A DNA stretch of 64,000 nucleotides, from positions 9,548,001-9,612,000 of the forward strand of contig OZ316896.1 in assembly GCA_973895155.1 (NCBI GenBank), written 5' to 3'. Shown here piece by piece: positions 35,357-47,372 of the stretch. A program made the translations under genes and the position numbers. Under the pieces are notes generated by a model, which worked only from the letters and a program-made list of their open reading frames with translations, ran no database searches and was not told the DNA's origin. The number at the start of each line of letters is the position of its first letter. Within the stretch, counting starts at the first letter, position 1. The DNA is from Marsupella aquatica (lineage: Eukaryota > Marchantiophyta).

Positions 35357-37769
35357 CTAATCTAGGTCGATTGAATCACCATCTTGTTGGTGAAGCCCAG
35401 ACTCGGGATGTGTGGTGGAATCGGACATTGGATTCATCGCTGCAGTAGCACAGAGAACCTTCGGAATTATCCCAAGGAGGGTTTGCATCTCATCACATGT
35501 TCTGTTTGTCGTGATGAGCTCTGTCAACAATGCAAGTGTCTGTTGAGAGTTAATACACCGAAGTTGATGATCATGCTCCACTTTTGCCTTCTTTGCTTCG
35601 TGCAATCTGGTGGATCTGTCCCTATCTCTACTTTCTCATGCTGTGTTCTCTCGCAATTCATTGGCATCTCGTGCAGCAGCTTCTCTTGCCTCCCTTGCTT
35701 CTCTGGCAGCAGCTTCCCTGAACTCTTTTCGTTCCCGCATGTCCTCTAATCTCCATTTATCCTTTGCTTCGATGATCTGCTGCTTAAACACATTTTTCTC
35801 ATTCAACTTCTCAAGGTAAACTTTGGCCAAATTAGGCCTGGATGTAGCTTGTGAGGGAACTGCCCTCCTTGGTGTTCCTCGTCGTGGGCCGTGTGGTGTT
35901 CCACGAGTTGACTGAGGCAAAGATCTGGGTGTTGCCTGAGAAGCATCGGGAGATCCTGTTCTCAGTGGTGTTGGCTCAGGTCCCTCTGGTCGAAGATAAC
36001 CATGCTGTGGAGACACATCTTCTGTTGATTCAGGTTCCTCTGGTCGCTCTGAAAAATCATCCACGGGCTGTCCATCAAGGCAGGATTCAGTCCTACATGG
36101 CATATTTGTAGTGACATCTGCAATCATAAATTCGAAGTTAAATACCACAATCTCCACCCGACAGACCCTAGGCTGACCTTCTTCATCGGCCACACAGCAG
36201 AGGCAAGAATCTACGCTACCATCCGCAAATGCTGGCATCCATCAGTGACAAGGCAAAATAATTATCTACTCCATTTTCTGACCAGCTAACTACGCAGCTC
36301 AATCCGTGATGGGTTGACGGTATTCGGCTTGAACATTGAGCTTCTACATTGATGCCATGTTAGAGGACCACACCCATTCAGACTCTGGTATATATTTCAA
36401 CCTCTCGAATAGACCCATTCTGAGAGGAGGAAAACATGGCTCGAGGGCCCAACGAAAAGAGATTAGCTAAGATCAGAGAAGATTGAGAGGCACGATCAAA
36501 GGGCTAGGGAGATTGTTGCAGAGGGTCTAGAGTCCGTTTGAAGACTTGTTCTAAGATCTCTGACTGATTAGACACAAAAGATCGCAGCCTCTGCAAATTC
36601 CTCTACAGCACATTTGGAGATCGTCCCTAAACAAGAATTATTTGAAGTATATAAAAAACTACGCCAGAAGGTCAAGCAAATAGACATTTCCTTACTATGC
36701 CTGAGAAGCGACTGGAACTCTGGACATGACTTCTTCGCTGTCTAGTACATCTAACTACGCAAATATAGACGACTACTCCAATCCAGGAAAATCTGGGGGC
36801 TGCCGATGAGCTAAAACAATGTTGATAACCTCCCTGTTACCTGATACGATAATTCGCAAATGCCATATGAAGGGTTTCTCCTCGTCTCTTACAAACCAAG
36901 AGTTGCAGACCATAGTCGTTAAGTCAGACATTGAATTTGTTACCTGATGGCGTTGGAGCTGCGATGTGTGGAATTTCCTCAGCTTCACCACCATCATCGT
37001 CATCGGAGCCCTAATCCACAAATATTTCGGAATGTCCAGGCAATCCAACACAACCTGTGCTAGGCGGGGACACATTCGCCCTGTGCCCATACAAGGCATG
37101 CATCCTCTCAAAATGAGGGCAGATTTTGTCAAGTTTGGCTTCGATAGTAATCCCCGCTCTTATTTCTTCCATGGTAACCCCAAATCCTGAGTCTCGCTTC
37201 ATACCTAGAGCTTCCTTGTATTTAGCGACATATCTACCAAATCGTTTACCCAGGTTGTCTCCATTTGCTACGAACGATGCAAAGCCTCTTGACTGAATCC
37301 AAACAAGCATCAGTCTAAAAACTGTTTTCTTATTTGGATGCTTGGTGGCTGCTCCCTTATCACGCACTCTGTCTCCTCCGTTCAGCATTGCAAAATTATC
37401 ACCTTCCTCCAGCCATTCAACAATCAACAATAAGTTTGCCGGTGTGAGTTTGCGCCCTTCAGAGCTCCCTGCCTGGGTTGCGGGAGTAGTCACCATGGCT
37501 GGCAATTCGTGAATGTGCACTGATTGGGAATCCTGTGCTTCTTGACGCTCATCAAACAGAGCGCGTTGTCTTGAACCCGACTGAGGAAGCTCCATGTTCC
37601 TGCTATGTATCCTTGTGTTGTGTGATTCTTCGATAAATCTTCGAGGCTGAATTCTTGATTTCAAATCAGACGCTCCTCTTAGTGCAGCCGCGGCCCGCGG
37701 GGATGTGCCACTGAGGATTGAGGAAGACGCTCCTCTCAGTGCAGCCGCGGCCGTGAGCAAGTCATTCAA
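35357..37769 (-). pseudogene. Harbinger helper protein (Myb/SANT-like), two in-frame stops
   Basis: Two exons: 37769-36944 and 36117-35357, joined by a GT-AG intron that restores the frame (phase 1). Exon 1 has a 57-bp internal duplication giving two AAAALRGAS blocks, then LTPANLLLIVEWLEEGDNF, a trihelix-like region ending in GKRFGRYVAKYKEAL, and the signature CPHFERMHALYGHRANV. That last string is typical of transposon partner proteins known from mosses and rust fungi. Exon 2 encodes a Pro/Arg-rich part and a charged coiled coil (KQQIIEAKDKWRLEDMRERK). Stops TAG at 37013-37011 and TGA at 35638-35636 break it. The start is uncertain: the frame opens upstream of the first ATG. The partner is thought to bind the transposon ends and import the transposase. 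Confidence 0.75.
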
Positions 37770-37959
37770 ACGGAACCCCTACGTGGCACTTAAACACATT
37801 TGATAAACCCAGGTTTAACCCGTGCCGGGACTCCTTTTAGGTGCGAGATAAAGTTCAGACCCCCGGTTTTTTGGGACCCGATTTTGGGTACCGGTGGTCA
37901 ATATCGGGCGGCGACCAGAGACATCCGGGTGACCGGAAGGAGTCCTGTAACGCGCAGGG

Positions 37960-37971
37960 TTGAGACGCCCT
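37960..37971 (-). repeat. Harbinger right terminal inverted repeat
   Basis: TTGAGACGCCCT, inverse of the left end, followed by AGT at 37972-37974. Confidence 0.85.
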
Positions 37972-37974
37972 AGT

Positions 37975-38130
37975 TGAGCATCAGTCATCAGATCTGGTAG
38001 TGATGCACTTGCTCGGGGCCCCAACCAACCGGATTCAGTCCCGACCACTTTCAAAAAACATTGCCCCCTTATATATGTTTCTGGGGACCTGCCATCCCTA
38101 GACCACATTTGCCATCCAATTTTTGGCCGA
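37975..38130 (+). repeat. Dispersed repeat, right half, shared with 50.56-50.62 kb
   Basis: At 38068-38130 the sequence follows the pattern TATATATG-TTCT-G-GAC-TG-CA-CCCTAGACCA, then CCA-T-TTTTTGGCC. The same pattern is at 50558-50618. The Harbinger element has split this repeat, since the part just left of 30439 reads on into 37975. Confidence 0.6.
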
Positions 38131-38229
38131 TAACCCAAAATGTACTCGTATCCCATCAGCGGAGCTGCGGTCGGCAATCATGAGAATTGAGCAAGCAGTG
38201 TTGAAAGTATGGACTGACGCAAGGGCCAT

Positions 38230-39940
38230 GGCCGCGTTGTGGTTGGGCGAGGTGAAACGGCGACGAAACTCAGTCGAGGCATGGGAGGGCAAGCCCCGTG
38301 GCAGGCAAAGGCTGTCACAACCTCTCTTGGTCCGCGGACGCAGGCAGTCCAGGCGCAGCGTGGGATAGCCGTGGCAGGGCCCCCAAGGCGCAAGCTGGGG
38401 CTGTGGCACGGAGGGGCAAGTCAAGGGGCGGGGCGGCAGGGCCAGGGATCGATGGTCCAAGCGCAGCATGGGATGGTCGTGGCAGAGCCCCCAAGGCGCG
38501 AGCAAGGGCCGTGGGACGGAGGCAGGCAAGGGGTGATGGGGGGCAAGTGGCATGCCTGCCACCGGCCGAGGGCGGTCCAGGCGCGGGGCAAGCCAAGGGG
38601 CAGGGCACAATGGGCGTGCGACAGGGCTAGGGGTCGTCGGGGCTGGTCAGGAGCTGGGATTAGTGTGGCCTTGCCTGGACCAAGGGTGGAGGGCAGAGTG
38701 GAGGGGAGAGTCACGGAGGGTCGGAAGGCAGGGGCAAGGGCGGGCCAGGCGCGGGTGTGGCGGGAGGCAACGGGCATGTGGCCAATAGATGGCAGCGTGC
38801 AGTAGGGCATCGATGATAGTGTGGGTGTCGGGGGCCGATGGTAGTCCAGGCGCGGGGTGCGGCGGGACGCAACAAGGCAGGGGCAATCGGTGGCACAGTT
38901 TGGCAGGGCGTCGGGGCTAGCTGGTCGGGGCGGAATTTGGCGTGGCCGCACCTGGACCAAGGGTGGAGGGCATGGCCGCAGGGGAGAGTCAATGCAGAGG
39001 GGCAGGGTTTAGCGCGGCCGCGCCTGGACCAAGGGCGGCAGGGGCAAAGGGCAGGGGTGCTCGGAGGGCAGAGGGCAGACTAAGGAGGGGTGCCCAGGGT
39101 CAGAGGGCGGTCGGAGGTCGAAGGTGTGCCTCGCCATGACGCGCCTGGACTGGCCGAGCGAGGGAGCGACGGAGGCAAGCGAGCATGGGAGGCAGGCAGG
39201 GGGACTGAGGGGCGTCAGCCATGGGGGACGTGGCAGGGCACGCCACGCCTGGACTGGCCATGGCACGGAGGTGTCAGGAGGGCCATGCGATGGAAGAAGG
39301 GCATTTTCTGGGAAGCGACGGCGAGCGGGGCGGGTTCAGGCCCGGGTCCAGGCGCGGGGTTGCGCCGTTGCGCCGTGGCAACTGCGGCGTGTGGCCAAGG
39401 GCTGGCAATGGCAAAGGGGCGGAGGGCGGGAGAGGCGCGGGAGGGCACGCCACGCCTGGACTGGCCGTTGCACGGAGGTATCAGGAGGGCCGTGCAAGGG
39501 AGGAAGGGCGGAGGCATTTGCTGGGAAGCGACGGCGAGCGGGGCGGGTCCAGGCGCGAGTTGCTGCATTGCGCCGTGGCAACTGCGGCGTGTGTCCAGGG
39601 GCTGGCAGTGGTGAAGGGGCGGAGGGAGGTGGAGGCGTTGGGTTGCGGCTGCGGGGGTGCGGCGGGTGGGGAGCGGATGGCAGGGGCGGGGCAGAGGGGC
39701 AGTCCGCGGCAAGGCATGGCCACCCAGTGCACGGCCACCGCGCCTGGACTGGCACCAGGGTGAGCGGCGAGGCACGGCCACCCAGTAAGCCACGGGCAAT
39801 TGAGGAAGGCGAGGGCAGACCCGGAGCAGGGGAGAAGGCTGGGCCGCGGGATACAGGCGAGCCAGGGTGATGGCGGAGGAGCCCCGAAGGAGGAGCCCCG
39901 AAGGAGGAGCGAGCGAGGGGGGAGACAAAACAAACGAATG
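38230..39940 (+). repeat. GC-rich degenerate tandem array
   Basis: About 1.7 kb of very G-rich plus strand. Recurrent blocks are GTCCAGGCGCGGGG, CCTGGACCAAGGGTGGAGGG and CGCCACGCCTGGACTGGCC. Units of about 110-120 bp repeat near 38347, 38457 and 38577. A longer unit repeats with a 207-bp period (39235-39441 and 39442 to about 39630). Long open frames exist in nearly all six frames because stop codons are rare in such sequence; none shows a domain. The function is unknown. Confidence 0.8.
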
Positions 39941-41379
39941 GCCCAAGAAAATCGCCAAAGAATCCAACGGTGGCATATCCTTCCCGCCCAAATGTCATTT
40001 TGTAAATGGACGAAAAGCAGAAATGAGCGGCATCCAGTATTACAGTGTTAGATGGAATGCTATTGTACATCTAAAAAGTTCTTTAGTCTGCTTACCAATT
40101 CAGAAATGGAGGGAACAAACCTGAGCCGTCAGATTTTTTCACAAAAAACAACTGTGCTCTTGGATTGACCACGTATGTCAAATGATATGTTCATTTTAAT
40201 TAGTAAAATAGAAAGTATATGAGATGATACTTATCTGATATCTTATATGAGATGATACTTATGTGCCATCGTCTTCAATGTGTCTTTTTTTCAAGTATGA
40301 AATAATGAAAGTACAGACAGATGGAAGGAGAATCTTTTGGGGCATGAGAATTTTTGTATTTTTGCAGAGCCTATGAGACTCTAGAAGGAAGGAAAATGGG
40401 TTAATCTTCTCTTTGTTTTCCTTATTTGCATTTAGTTGTACATTTTTTCTGTTTATTTAATGGTGCCAAATGTAAGAAAAAAAGGAGTAATGGAGTGGCA
40501 TGGGAGTGAAGAAATAGGAAAAAGGGGGAGACAAAAAATTCAAATATTCCTCTCCCAATAGTATGTAAGCACCCGAGGGCCATTGTCTCTCTTACACTCC
40601 CTCTCACCTTCCAACATCCTTGCTCTCCCCAAGAATATAGTTTTCACAAAAAAACTAAATCTTCTTCCAAAATAAAATTGAAATGCAAAAGCAAAAGCAA
40701 AGTCAACTGTTTTTACATGTTTTGATTATATTTTTTGTTTTACTTTTTGTAGAAAATAGGTCCCAAATTTGTTATCCCATCTATACCTCCAACATTCTCT
40801 TTGAAAATCTTTTCAAAAAATGCATATTTAATGAAGGCCAAGAAGATCAAGCTCCCAACATCTTTTCTCCACAAGACATTTCTTGCTTGACGTCCCCCCT
40901 CATCTCTATTAGTCTCGCTTTTGCCCTAATTCTTTCCCCAACTGGGAGCCCAACTCTTTGCCCCCATTTGCATCTTTTGTCCAGTTTTTTGTTCCATCTT
41001 TTGTATCATTAACAATAAAAAATGGCCCAACTCTTGCCAATGTACGCTCATCACCCATTTGTGCCTTATCCCATATTTTTGTGTTGACTTGAATTACATT
41101 ATTTGACTACATAATTTCATGTGCTATTTTGAACAAGATCTACGCATTGACAACACTTTTCACATGAAATGGGCAAGAAAGAATTATGGAAAATCCAATA
41201 TTTTCAGTTTGATCTACCTAAAAATCTCAGCTTTTAATCAACAATTCTTTACCTTACCTCAATGTATCTATGCAATGCATTGGCATCAGGCTTGGCAACA
41301 ACATGGCAGCAAGACCAGCATAGCCACAACACCCTCATGACCAGAGTGACTACATCATCATAATGACGAGATGGTCGCA
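39941..41379. other. AT-rich, probably body of the second Helitron
   Basis: No gene recognised. The base composition changes sharply from the GC-rich array. The left end of the plus-strand Helitron that ends at 41991 should lie here or further left, but no TC start could be chosen. Confidence 0.35.
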
Positions 41380-41960
41380 ACAACATATGAGATGTCTAAA
41401 CAACTTGCATCTTTTTGCATTTCTTTGCCTCAACTCAAAATGTTCACATCACCCCAAATCTTTGCCTCAATGCAACCTACATTTAAACTTGCCTCAATAT
41501 TTTTGTCTTCTTTTGCCTTGACATCTTTGCCTCACCTAAACGTCATTCGCTTATCTCAAAATGTTTTTATCTACTCCGCTCACGTCGACATCTTTTCTCT
41601 CCTAAATTTTTTTTTCTTTCTTCAAAATCTTTTTCTCATCTCAACATCTTTTTTATCTCTTTGACATATTTTCTCACCTCAAAAGTTTTTGCCCACCTTG
41701 GCATCTTTTGCTCACCTTGACATATTGTCTCTCCTTGAAATCTTTTTCTCATCTCTATTTCTCTCCTCAACATCTTTTGCTCACCTTGAAAGTTTTTCTC
41801 TCGGACTCAACCCTTTTTATCATCTGAACATCGTTTGTTCACCTGGACATACTTTCTCTCCTTGACATGTTTTATCACTTGGACATGTTTTGTTCACCTT
41901 GACATAGTTTTCTCTCCTCGACATCTTTTGTTCACTTTGACATCATTTATCTCCTCGACA
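41380..41960 (+). repeat. Subterminal minisatellite of the second Helitron
   Basis: Imperfect copies of a unit of the type CTCACCTTGACATCTTTTG, about 19-20 bp, more diverged towards the left. The unit is the same as the minisatellite of the Helitron at 24118-24590 read on its own coding strand (CTCACCTCGACATCTTGCC). Confidence 0.75.
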
Positions 41961-41965
41961 TCTTT

Positions 41966-41991
41966 CATGCAACGCATGGGCATTGGGCTAG
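41966..41991 (+). mobile_element. 3' terminus of a second Helitron, plus strand
   Basis: Hairpin CATGC AAC GCATG (41966-41978), nine bases GGCATTGGG, then CTAG (41988-41991) followed by T. Same architecture as the first Helitron end. No Rep or helicase sequence was found on plus upstream, so this is probably a non-autonomous derivative. Confidence 0.85.
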
Positions 41992-44900
41992 TAATATATA
42001 TTACATTTTGCTGTGCAATTACCCGGACTCTAATTTTTGGGGGCTACCACAAGTCCAGAACTAAAGTTTAGCCAATGACAAAAACATATGGAATATAAAT
42101 TTGACAATCTATAATGGTTTAACTTAACTACTAAATTACAGTCTACCATGTCTAAGTGCAGGCTCCCAGGAAGACCCCCAAGCCTGCAGTTATCCACATT
42201 ATGCACTTCATCATAAGTGCATGTGCACTTCTCCATATGTTTCTGTTGCACTTTCCAATAAGTGCCTATGAAATCACTTATGCACGTACTTCCACAAATG
42301 TCTTGTCAGGTCATACACTTTGACTTCATGAACCCAGAAGCCTCATAGTGTACGATTCAACTTAATAAGTGCATGAACCTACAATGTATAGTTGTTTGTT
42401 GCACTTATCAATACATGCTTCACATATGTGTTGCAATCATTGATTAATGTATCTATATTCTTATAGGCGGAAAATGCCTTTATCTATTTATTGTTTAGTG
42501 ATGGGCAACCTGCACTTACAGACAATGCATTTTTTGGTGCATATACAAAAGAATTTGCTGTATTATTGAGGGACTACACGACCACCCTGCAAGTACCCAT
42601 GACATGCAGTTATAGAAGCTGCACTTATCCACGGTACACTGTAAAGTCATCAAATTTTGAGACCCCCTAGTAAATAAGTTTAATAGGAACACATCCACGT
42701 GAATTTCCATTCGGATTCCAAATTTTAAGTAGTAGGGTATAGCAAAAGTAACAAAACAATTTTAAGTAGTAGGGAGAATACAAAACGAGTTGAGTTAAAG
42801 TTGGATTCTTTGTGGGGTCTTCCCTTTCACTTTTCATCACTTATACTTAAAGAGTCAAGATTGTTTAAAATGCTTGTTACGGACCCCCTCCAAAATTCGT
42901 GGCACCAGAGCGTGCCACGTCAACAACAATCGCAACAAACAAAACTTGTCAGTTTTGTGAATCAAACTTACAGTTTTCATTCGTGTTTACGTCAATTTGG
43001 GTATAAATTTTGGGACGCCATGCCGTAAAAAGAAATGCAAAGAGCAAGATGGGTAAAATTGTCACTATGTAACCATTTTAATTATGCATCCAATTTTAAA
43101 AATCAAATTCAAAGATTTGAAAAGTATTTTTCATATAATAACAAATGACTAATAACTAACTTGATAACTTCCTTGTTAAAGGGTAACTAGCACATGGAGT
43201 AAGATTTCCAACCCAATTCAGGCAAACTGCAAGCTATGGTCCGAATTGAACTTGAATTCAATGAATTGATACAATTCATTTGATCAGATATTGATCTGGT
43301 TTGATCTGGTTTCAAATGGACTTGCCACAAATTGACTATTGACTTTCTTAGCTTGAGAATTTGATTGCATGTAGCAAAAAAGCCTGATTTTGACAACTGC
43401 TTGTGATTATCATGCTGTCGATTTTGGCCTGCAAAGCAAAGTATTCATGTGGCAGTTGAAAAAATGTCAAATTGCTCGGGCCATGGCTGAATGGGTCCAC
43501 AGTGATTTTGTGAGAAAATTTATCATATTTGTCCAACACAACATGACTACCAGCTTCCCTTCCTAATCAGACTTCTATCTTCTGAAAGCTTAAGCTTTGC
43601 CCTTCTCCATTTGGTGAATAGTTGGGTCAAGGTCATGAGATTATTAACCTCTAATTCCAAACTTGCCAAATTCAAACTTCAGTGAAATCTCCAAAATTTC
43701 CAATTATTTGAAAGTACATTGACAAATCAGGTGACAAATATTCTAAAGAGGAGTTGGCTACTAGAAAGCTTAGGATTCCTTGTTGAGAAAAACAAGTATC
43801 ACAATTGATCTTGAGAAAGTAGTGTTCTCAACTCAAATTGAGTGCTCAGGGCACTTCAGTGGTCAAATATAGTGCCATTTAATGCCTAAATCAACTAACT
43901 GAATAAAATTGTGCCTTGGGTTTATTAATTAATGTTCTAAAATTAGTGAAAATATCTCATAGATCTTAAGTATTTTAATGTATGCTAGCAGAACATTATG
44001 GACCACATTAGCCTCTCAAAATGCAAGCTAAAGGCCCTTATTTTCCTGGTCATTATGAAGAAGATTGCAAAATCATATTTGGATGAGGTAATTAATTTCT
44101 CCTATACTTTCACTAAAATTTGTAAAACAATCTCATCAAAATAATCTGTGATACCATAGCATTTTGGACCATAATAGCCTCTCATAACTTGAGTTAAAGC
44201 TAATATTACATACATTCTGTTTACTCAAACAAGGCCTAAGAAATGTACCAAGGGCCTCCACAAACTAATTGCGATCCAATTCTTTTGTGCATTTTTGCCG
44301 AGGGTGATGTCTTTTTGCCGAGGGTGATGTCGATGGTCTAGACGTTCCTACAGTATGTTCAAACCATCTCTCAGGGAGAACACCAAACGAGTTGAGCTAT
44401 AGTCGGATTCTTCGTGTAAGATTGTCTTTGCAATGGTCAACTTTTCCTGTGACAGCTGAACAATTAGTTTGCTCGATTTGAAGACATTGTGCTTTCACAA
44501 TCTGTACTTTATCTGGTATGCTTGTTGGACTTCATTGCCACAGCTCTCTCTGTGGATGCATAGCTTTAAAGCCGATGACACTGGAAAAACACACTTTGTT
44601 CCTTTTCTTCCTGGATCTTAGTCAATCGTCTTGTTGAAACCTGCGTGCAAAACTGATCCGCATTTTGCACGGACCTTGCTTCCAATCCTAAACAATTTGA
44701 ATATTAAGATACAAGCTAAGTTCCACACAACAGGATTGTCATTCATCTGTGCTGATCATCCGTCGCTGATCACTCAGATGTATTGTAATTGTTAAGCAAT
44801 CCCACACAACGCATAAAGAGTAGAGCTCGTTGGTTAATTATGAGGACTGTAACATTCTCCGTATGATCATTTTGATCTTCGATTCCCATTTTTCCGAATA

Positions 44901-47372
44901 TTTTAGGTTCGGTTTGTTGAATTCGGCTCCAAAGTCCTGTTCCATAACATGCTCAATTTGTATCCTTGCAGATACAAGTGTTGCAATTCGAACAATCATC
45001 ACGGTTTTCAAAAGCCCGTGGTGCGCTTGGGTTTTGTTGCAAATGACGACTGTTGTTGGACTATGGTGGGTGTCTTTGGTCTCAGACTATCCCAAATCCC
45101 AAATTCCAAATCCATACAATGTGAGCAAGCGTTTCCCTAAAACTGACAAATTCGAATAATCGGTGATACCAAGAACTCAGCGGCATTCATGAGTTCAGAC
45201 TCCTCATTATCAGACAAGACAGCTCCTGTACTCGTGCTTGAGGATTGACTTCTTATTCTTGTGGGCATCGAAGAAATGGTTTCTAAAAAATGAAGCAAAG
45301 TTCTGACACGGAAGTACCTTCACTGAATTGGACCTTCGTCACTCTGCAGAGCGGTAACGTTGGCGAGTCTCACGTCACAGATCGCGCTAACGCCGCCCTA
45401 CCTCCGCCTTCACTGTAATCATGCTCATCGATTTCTTTTGAGAAAGAAGGTCCTTCGCAGGAAAGCTACGGTAGGTTTGCCTTCTCTTGGGGAGCTTCTG
45501 TGTCGGTTTAGACAAATTATCGACAGTCAAAGTTCTGTCAGAAAAGGCAAATCGTTATTTTCTTGGATCTGTGGGCTGACGAAGGAACCTCTTTAGTTAA
45601 AAGTGTGTCAAAGTCCGAAAGTTCCAATCCCACTCAAAACAAAAAGGTAAAACAAGCCAAGTTGTGCACCCAACAAAAAGGGTGTGGTATGCAAGGAAGT
45701 TAAAATACGTTTTTGCAACCAAAGATTGCAAAACAGGTTACAACAAACGAAGGTCTACAGGACTGTCAGAATGAGAAGAGACCGTCGAGTTGTCCTTTCG
45801 AAAATAGCACGTCATGAGGTGGTCTAAACTTTTGCCGGAACTACAATATCCACGTAAGAATATTGGGAGATCCACTCCAGGTAATGTGAGATTGTCCATG
45901 TAACAGTGGAAGAAGTCTAGTAGAAGTGACCTGGTCAAATTGATATGAATGTTGTGAGTAAAATCTAGAAGCAGAATCTTGGAAGTGACGGCCCAGTTAT
46001 TGTGCTCAGTCATTGTACTCGGGTTCTTGTGGATTCTGGCGCCTGAGTGAGGTCACCATCATAGAGCCAACACGCATGTGAGTGGCCCTGAAGAATGCAG
46101 CTCTGAACCTGACTCATGCCAGCATATAAGTGAACGAGAGGTGTATGCCTGAACCCCCTCCTATGATAGGCCTGATGGCAAAAATTTTGGAGTTCCAAGG
46201 GCAAGGCTGGAAACTATCCCGCCCTTGAGATCCCGACCTCAAACTTCATAATAAAACGAAGTGTGCCCTGTGTAAGCTTCAGAGGATAACAACAACAGAG
46301 GGACACAACAACGAGCTTGTGCACTTAAACCACCGCTGGCCATGTAAAGGCCATATGAAAGGAGGAGTGTCCAAAACCTCTCACTTTTTCACATTACTCT
46401 CCTCTACCCTGACTCTTTGGTACACAATTTTGGGAAAAAGTACTAAAAATGGTGAAATCTGTGTAACCACATTTTTGTCTTGGCTAGTGGCGGTTTGACA
46501 ACAACCAGCCTTGTGCACTTGACACATTGCAGGGCAGCAGATCTCCTTTCATAGTTCTACCCAGCTTTTGGTCATCTGCGTTTGCTAGGAATCTTTTCGT
46601 TTGCCGCTGAAGAATCTCTGGAAGCAAAGGCGAATCAAGGGAACGGACATAAGAAATGAATTTTACCCACGGTTTTGTCTTCTGGGTTTGTGGTTTCTCG
46701 CGAGGCATCTTTCGTTGCAGCTGAAGGCTCTCTGGCCTCGATGCGCAATGACTGTGCCTCCTGTGGTTTCTAGTGAGGGGATCTCTCGCTGTGGTTGAGG
46801 AATCCCTGGCTTCCAGGCGCCAGGTGCGCTGCTGCCGTTGTACCCTTCCACTACTTCCCCTGAAGTTGATGGGATTTCGTGCTTAAACTAAGAAATACAC
46901 AAGGAGACAGGTTTTCAGGGAGAGTATAACTGGAGGCACAATTTATCCCAAGCAGACACAGACAAAAATAGTTGACTGACGAGTTTGTTAAAATAATATA
47001 TTCGATATCCGCGCTGAGCAAATTTGGCTAACAGAGTTGAAATATTAAAATACCATGTTGGCCTGCAGAGATCTGAACTGGGAGGCTGGGCTCGACATTC
47101 AGCTACATAGTCCGATGAGAACCATTCTCTTCCGGGAAACAGAGTTGCTGCTTTCGTTCAATGAGTCACGAAGATTGTGGGCACGGCCAGAGTAACAGAA
47201 CGAGTGATCGGGAAATACTCAAGAGCTCGAGCCAGGCAGATAGTCGGACCTTCTCTTCACGTTCTATAGCTCGGTAGGCAGAGAGCTCTGCGTACAGTGT
47301 ATTGACTATCGAGTTGACTGTTGAAGTTGGCGGGCGTGTAGAGAGATCGAGACTGACTTCAGTTAGAGGAGG
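41992..47372. other. Intergenic, no supported gene
   Basis: More than 5 kb without a recognisable gene. It contains AT-rich DNA, a motif of the type AAGTGCA or TGCACTT recurring between 42150 and 42640, a 44-bp direct repeat pair (about 42771 and 44375), a 19-20 bp tandem TTTTTGCCGAGGGTGATGTC at 44290-44330, and a three-fold weak repeat at 46590-46830. An open frame at 45360-45596 starts at TTG and has no motif. The last few hundred bases should hold the promoter of the next gene. Confidence 0.45.

Larger units (their letters stand above)
30439..37971 (+). mobile_element. PIF/Harbinger-type DNA transposon, 7.5 kb
   Basis: Terminal inverted repeats AGGGCGTCTCAA (30439-30450) and TTGAGACGCCCT (37960-37971), flanked by AGT at 30436-30438 and 37972-37974, a 3-bp duplication as expected for the superfamily. 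Weaker inverted similarity continues inward: GGTCACCCGG on each side and CTGGGTT inside. It carries a DDE transposase on plus (32043-33582) and a convergent two-exon helper gene on minus (35357-37769). Both genes are damaged by point changes. It sits inside a dispersed repeat that resumes at 37975. Confidence 0.88.

Noticed and set aside
38098-40070. Many overlapping proline, arginine and glycine-rich frames of 80-258 codons on both strands
   Set aside because: Open frames occur in almost all six frames because the DNA is GC-rich and stop-poor; no domain and no splice pattern.
45360-45596. 78-codon plus frame with a basic, leucine-rich N-terminus (transit-peptide-like)
   Set aside because: It begins at TTG, has no ATG in frame near the start, and no downstream exon was found.
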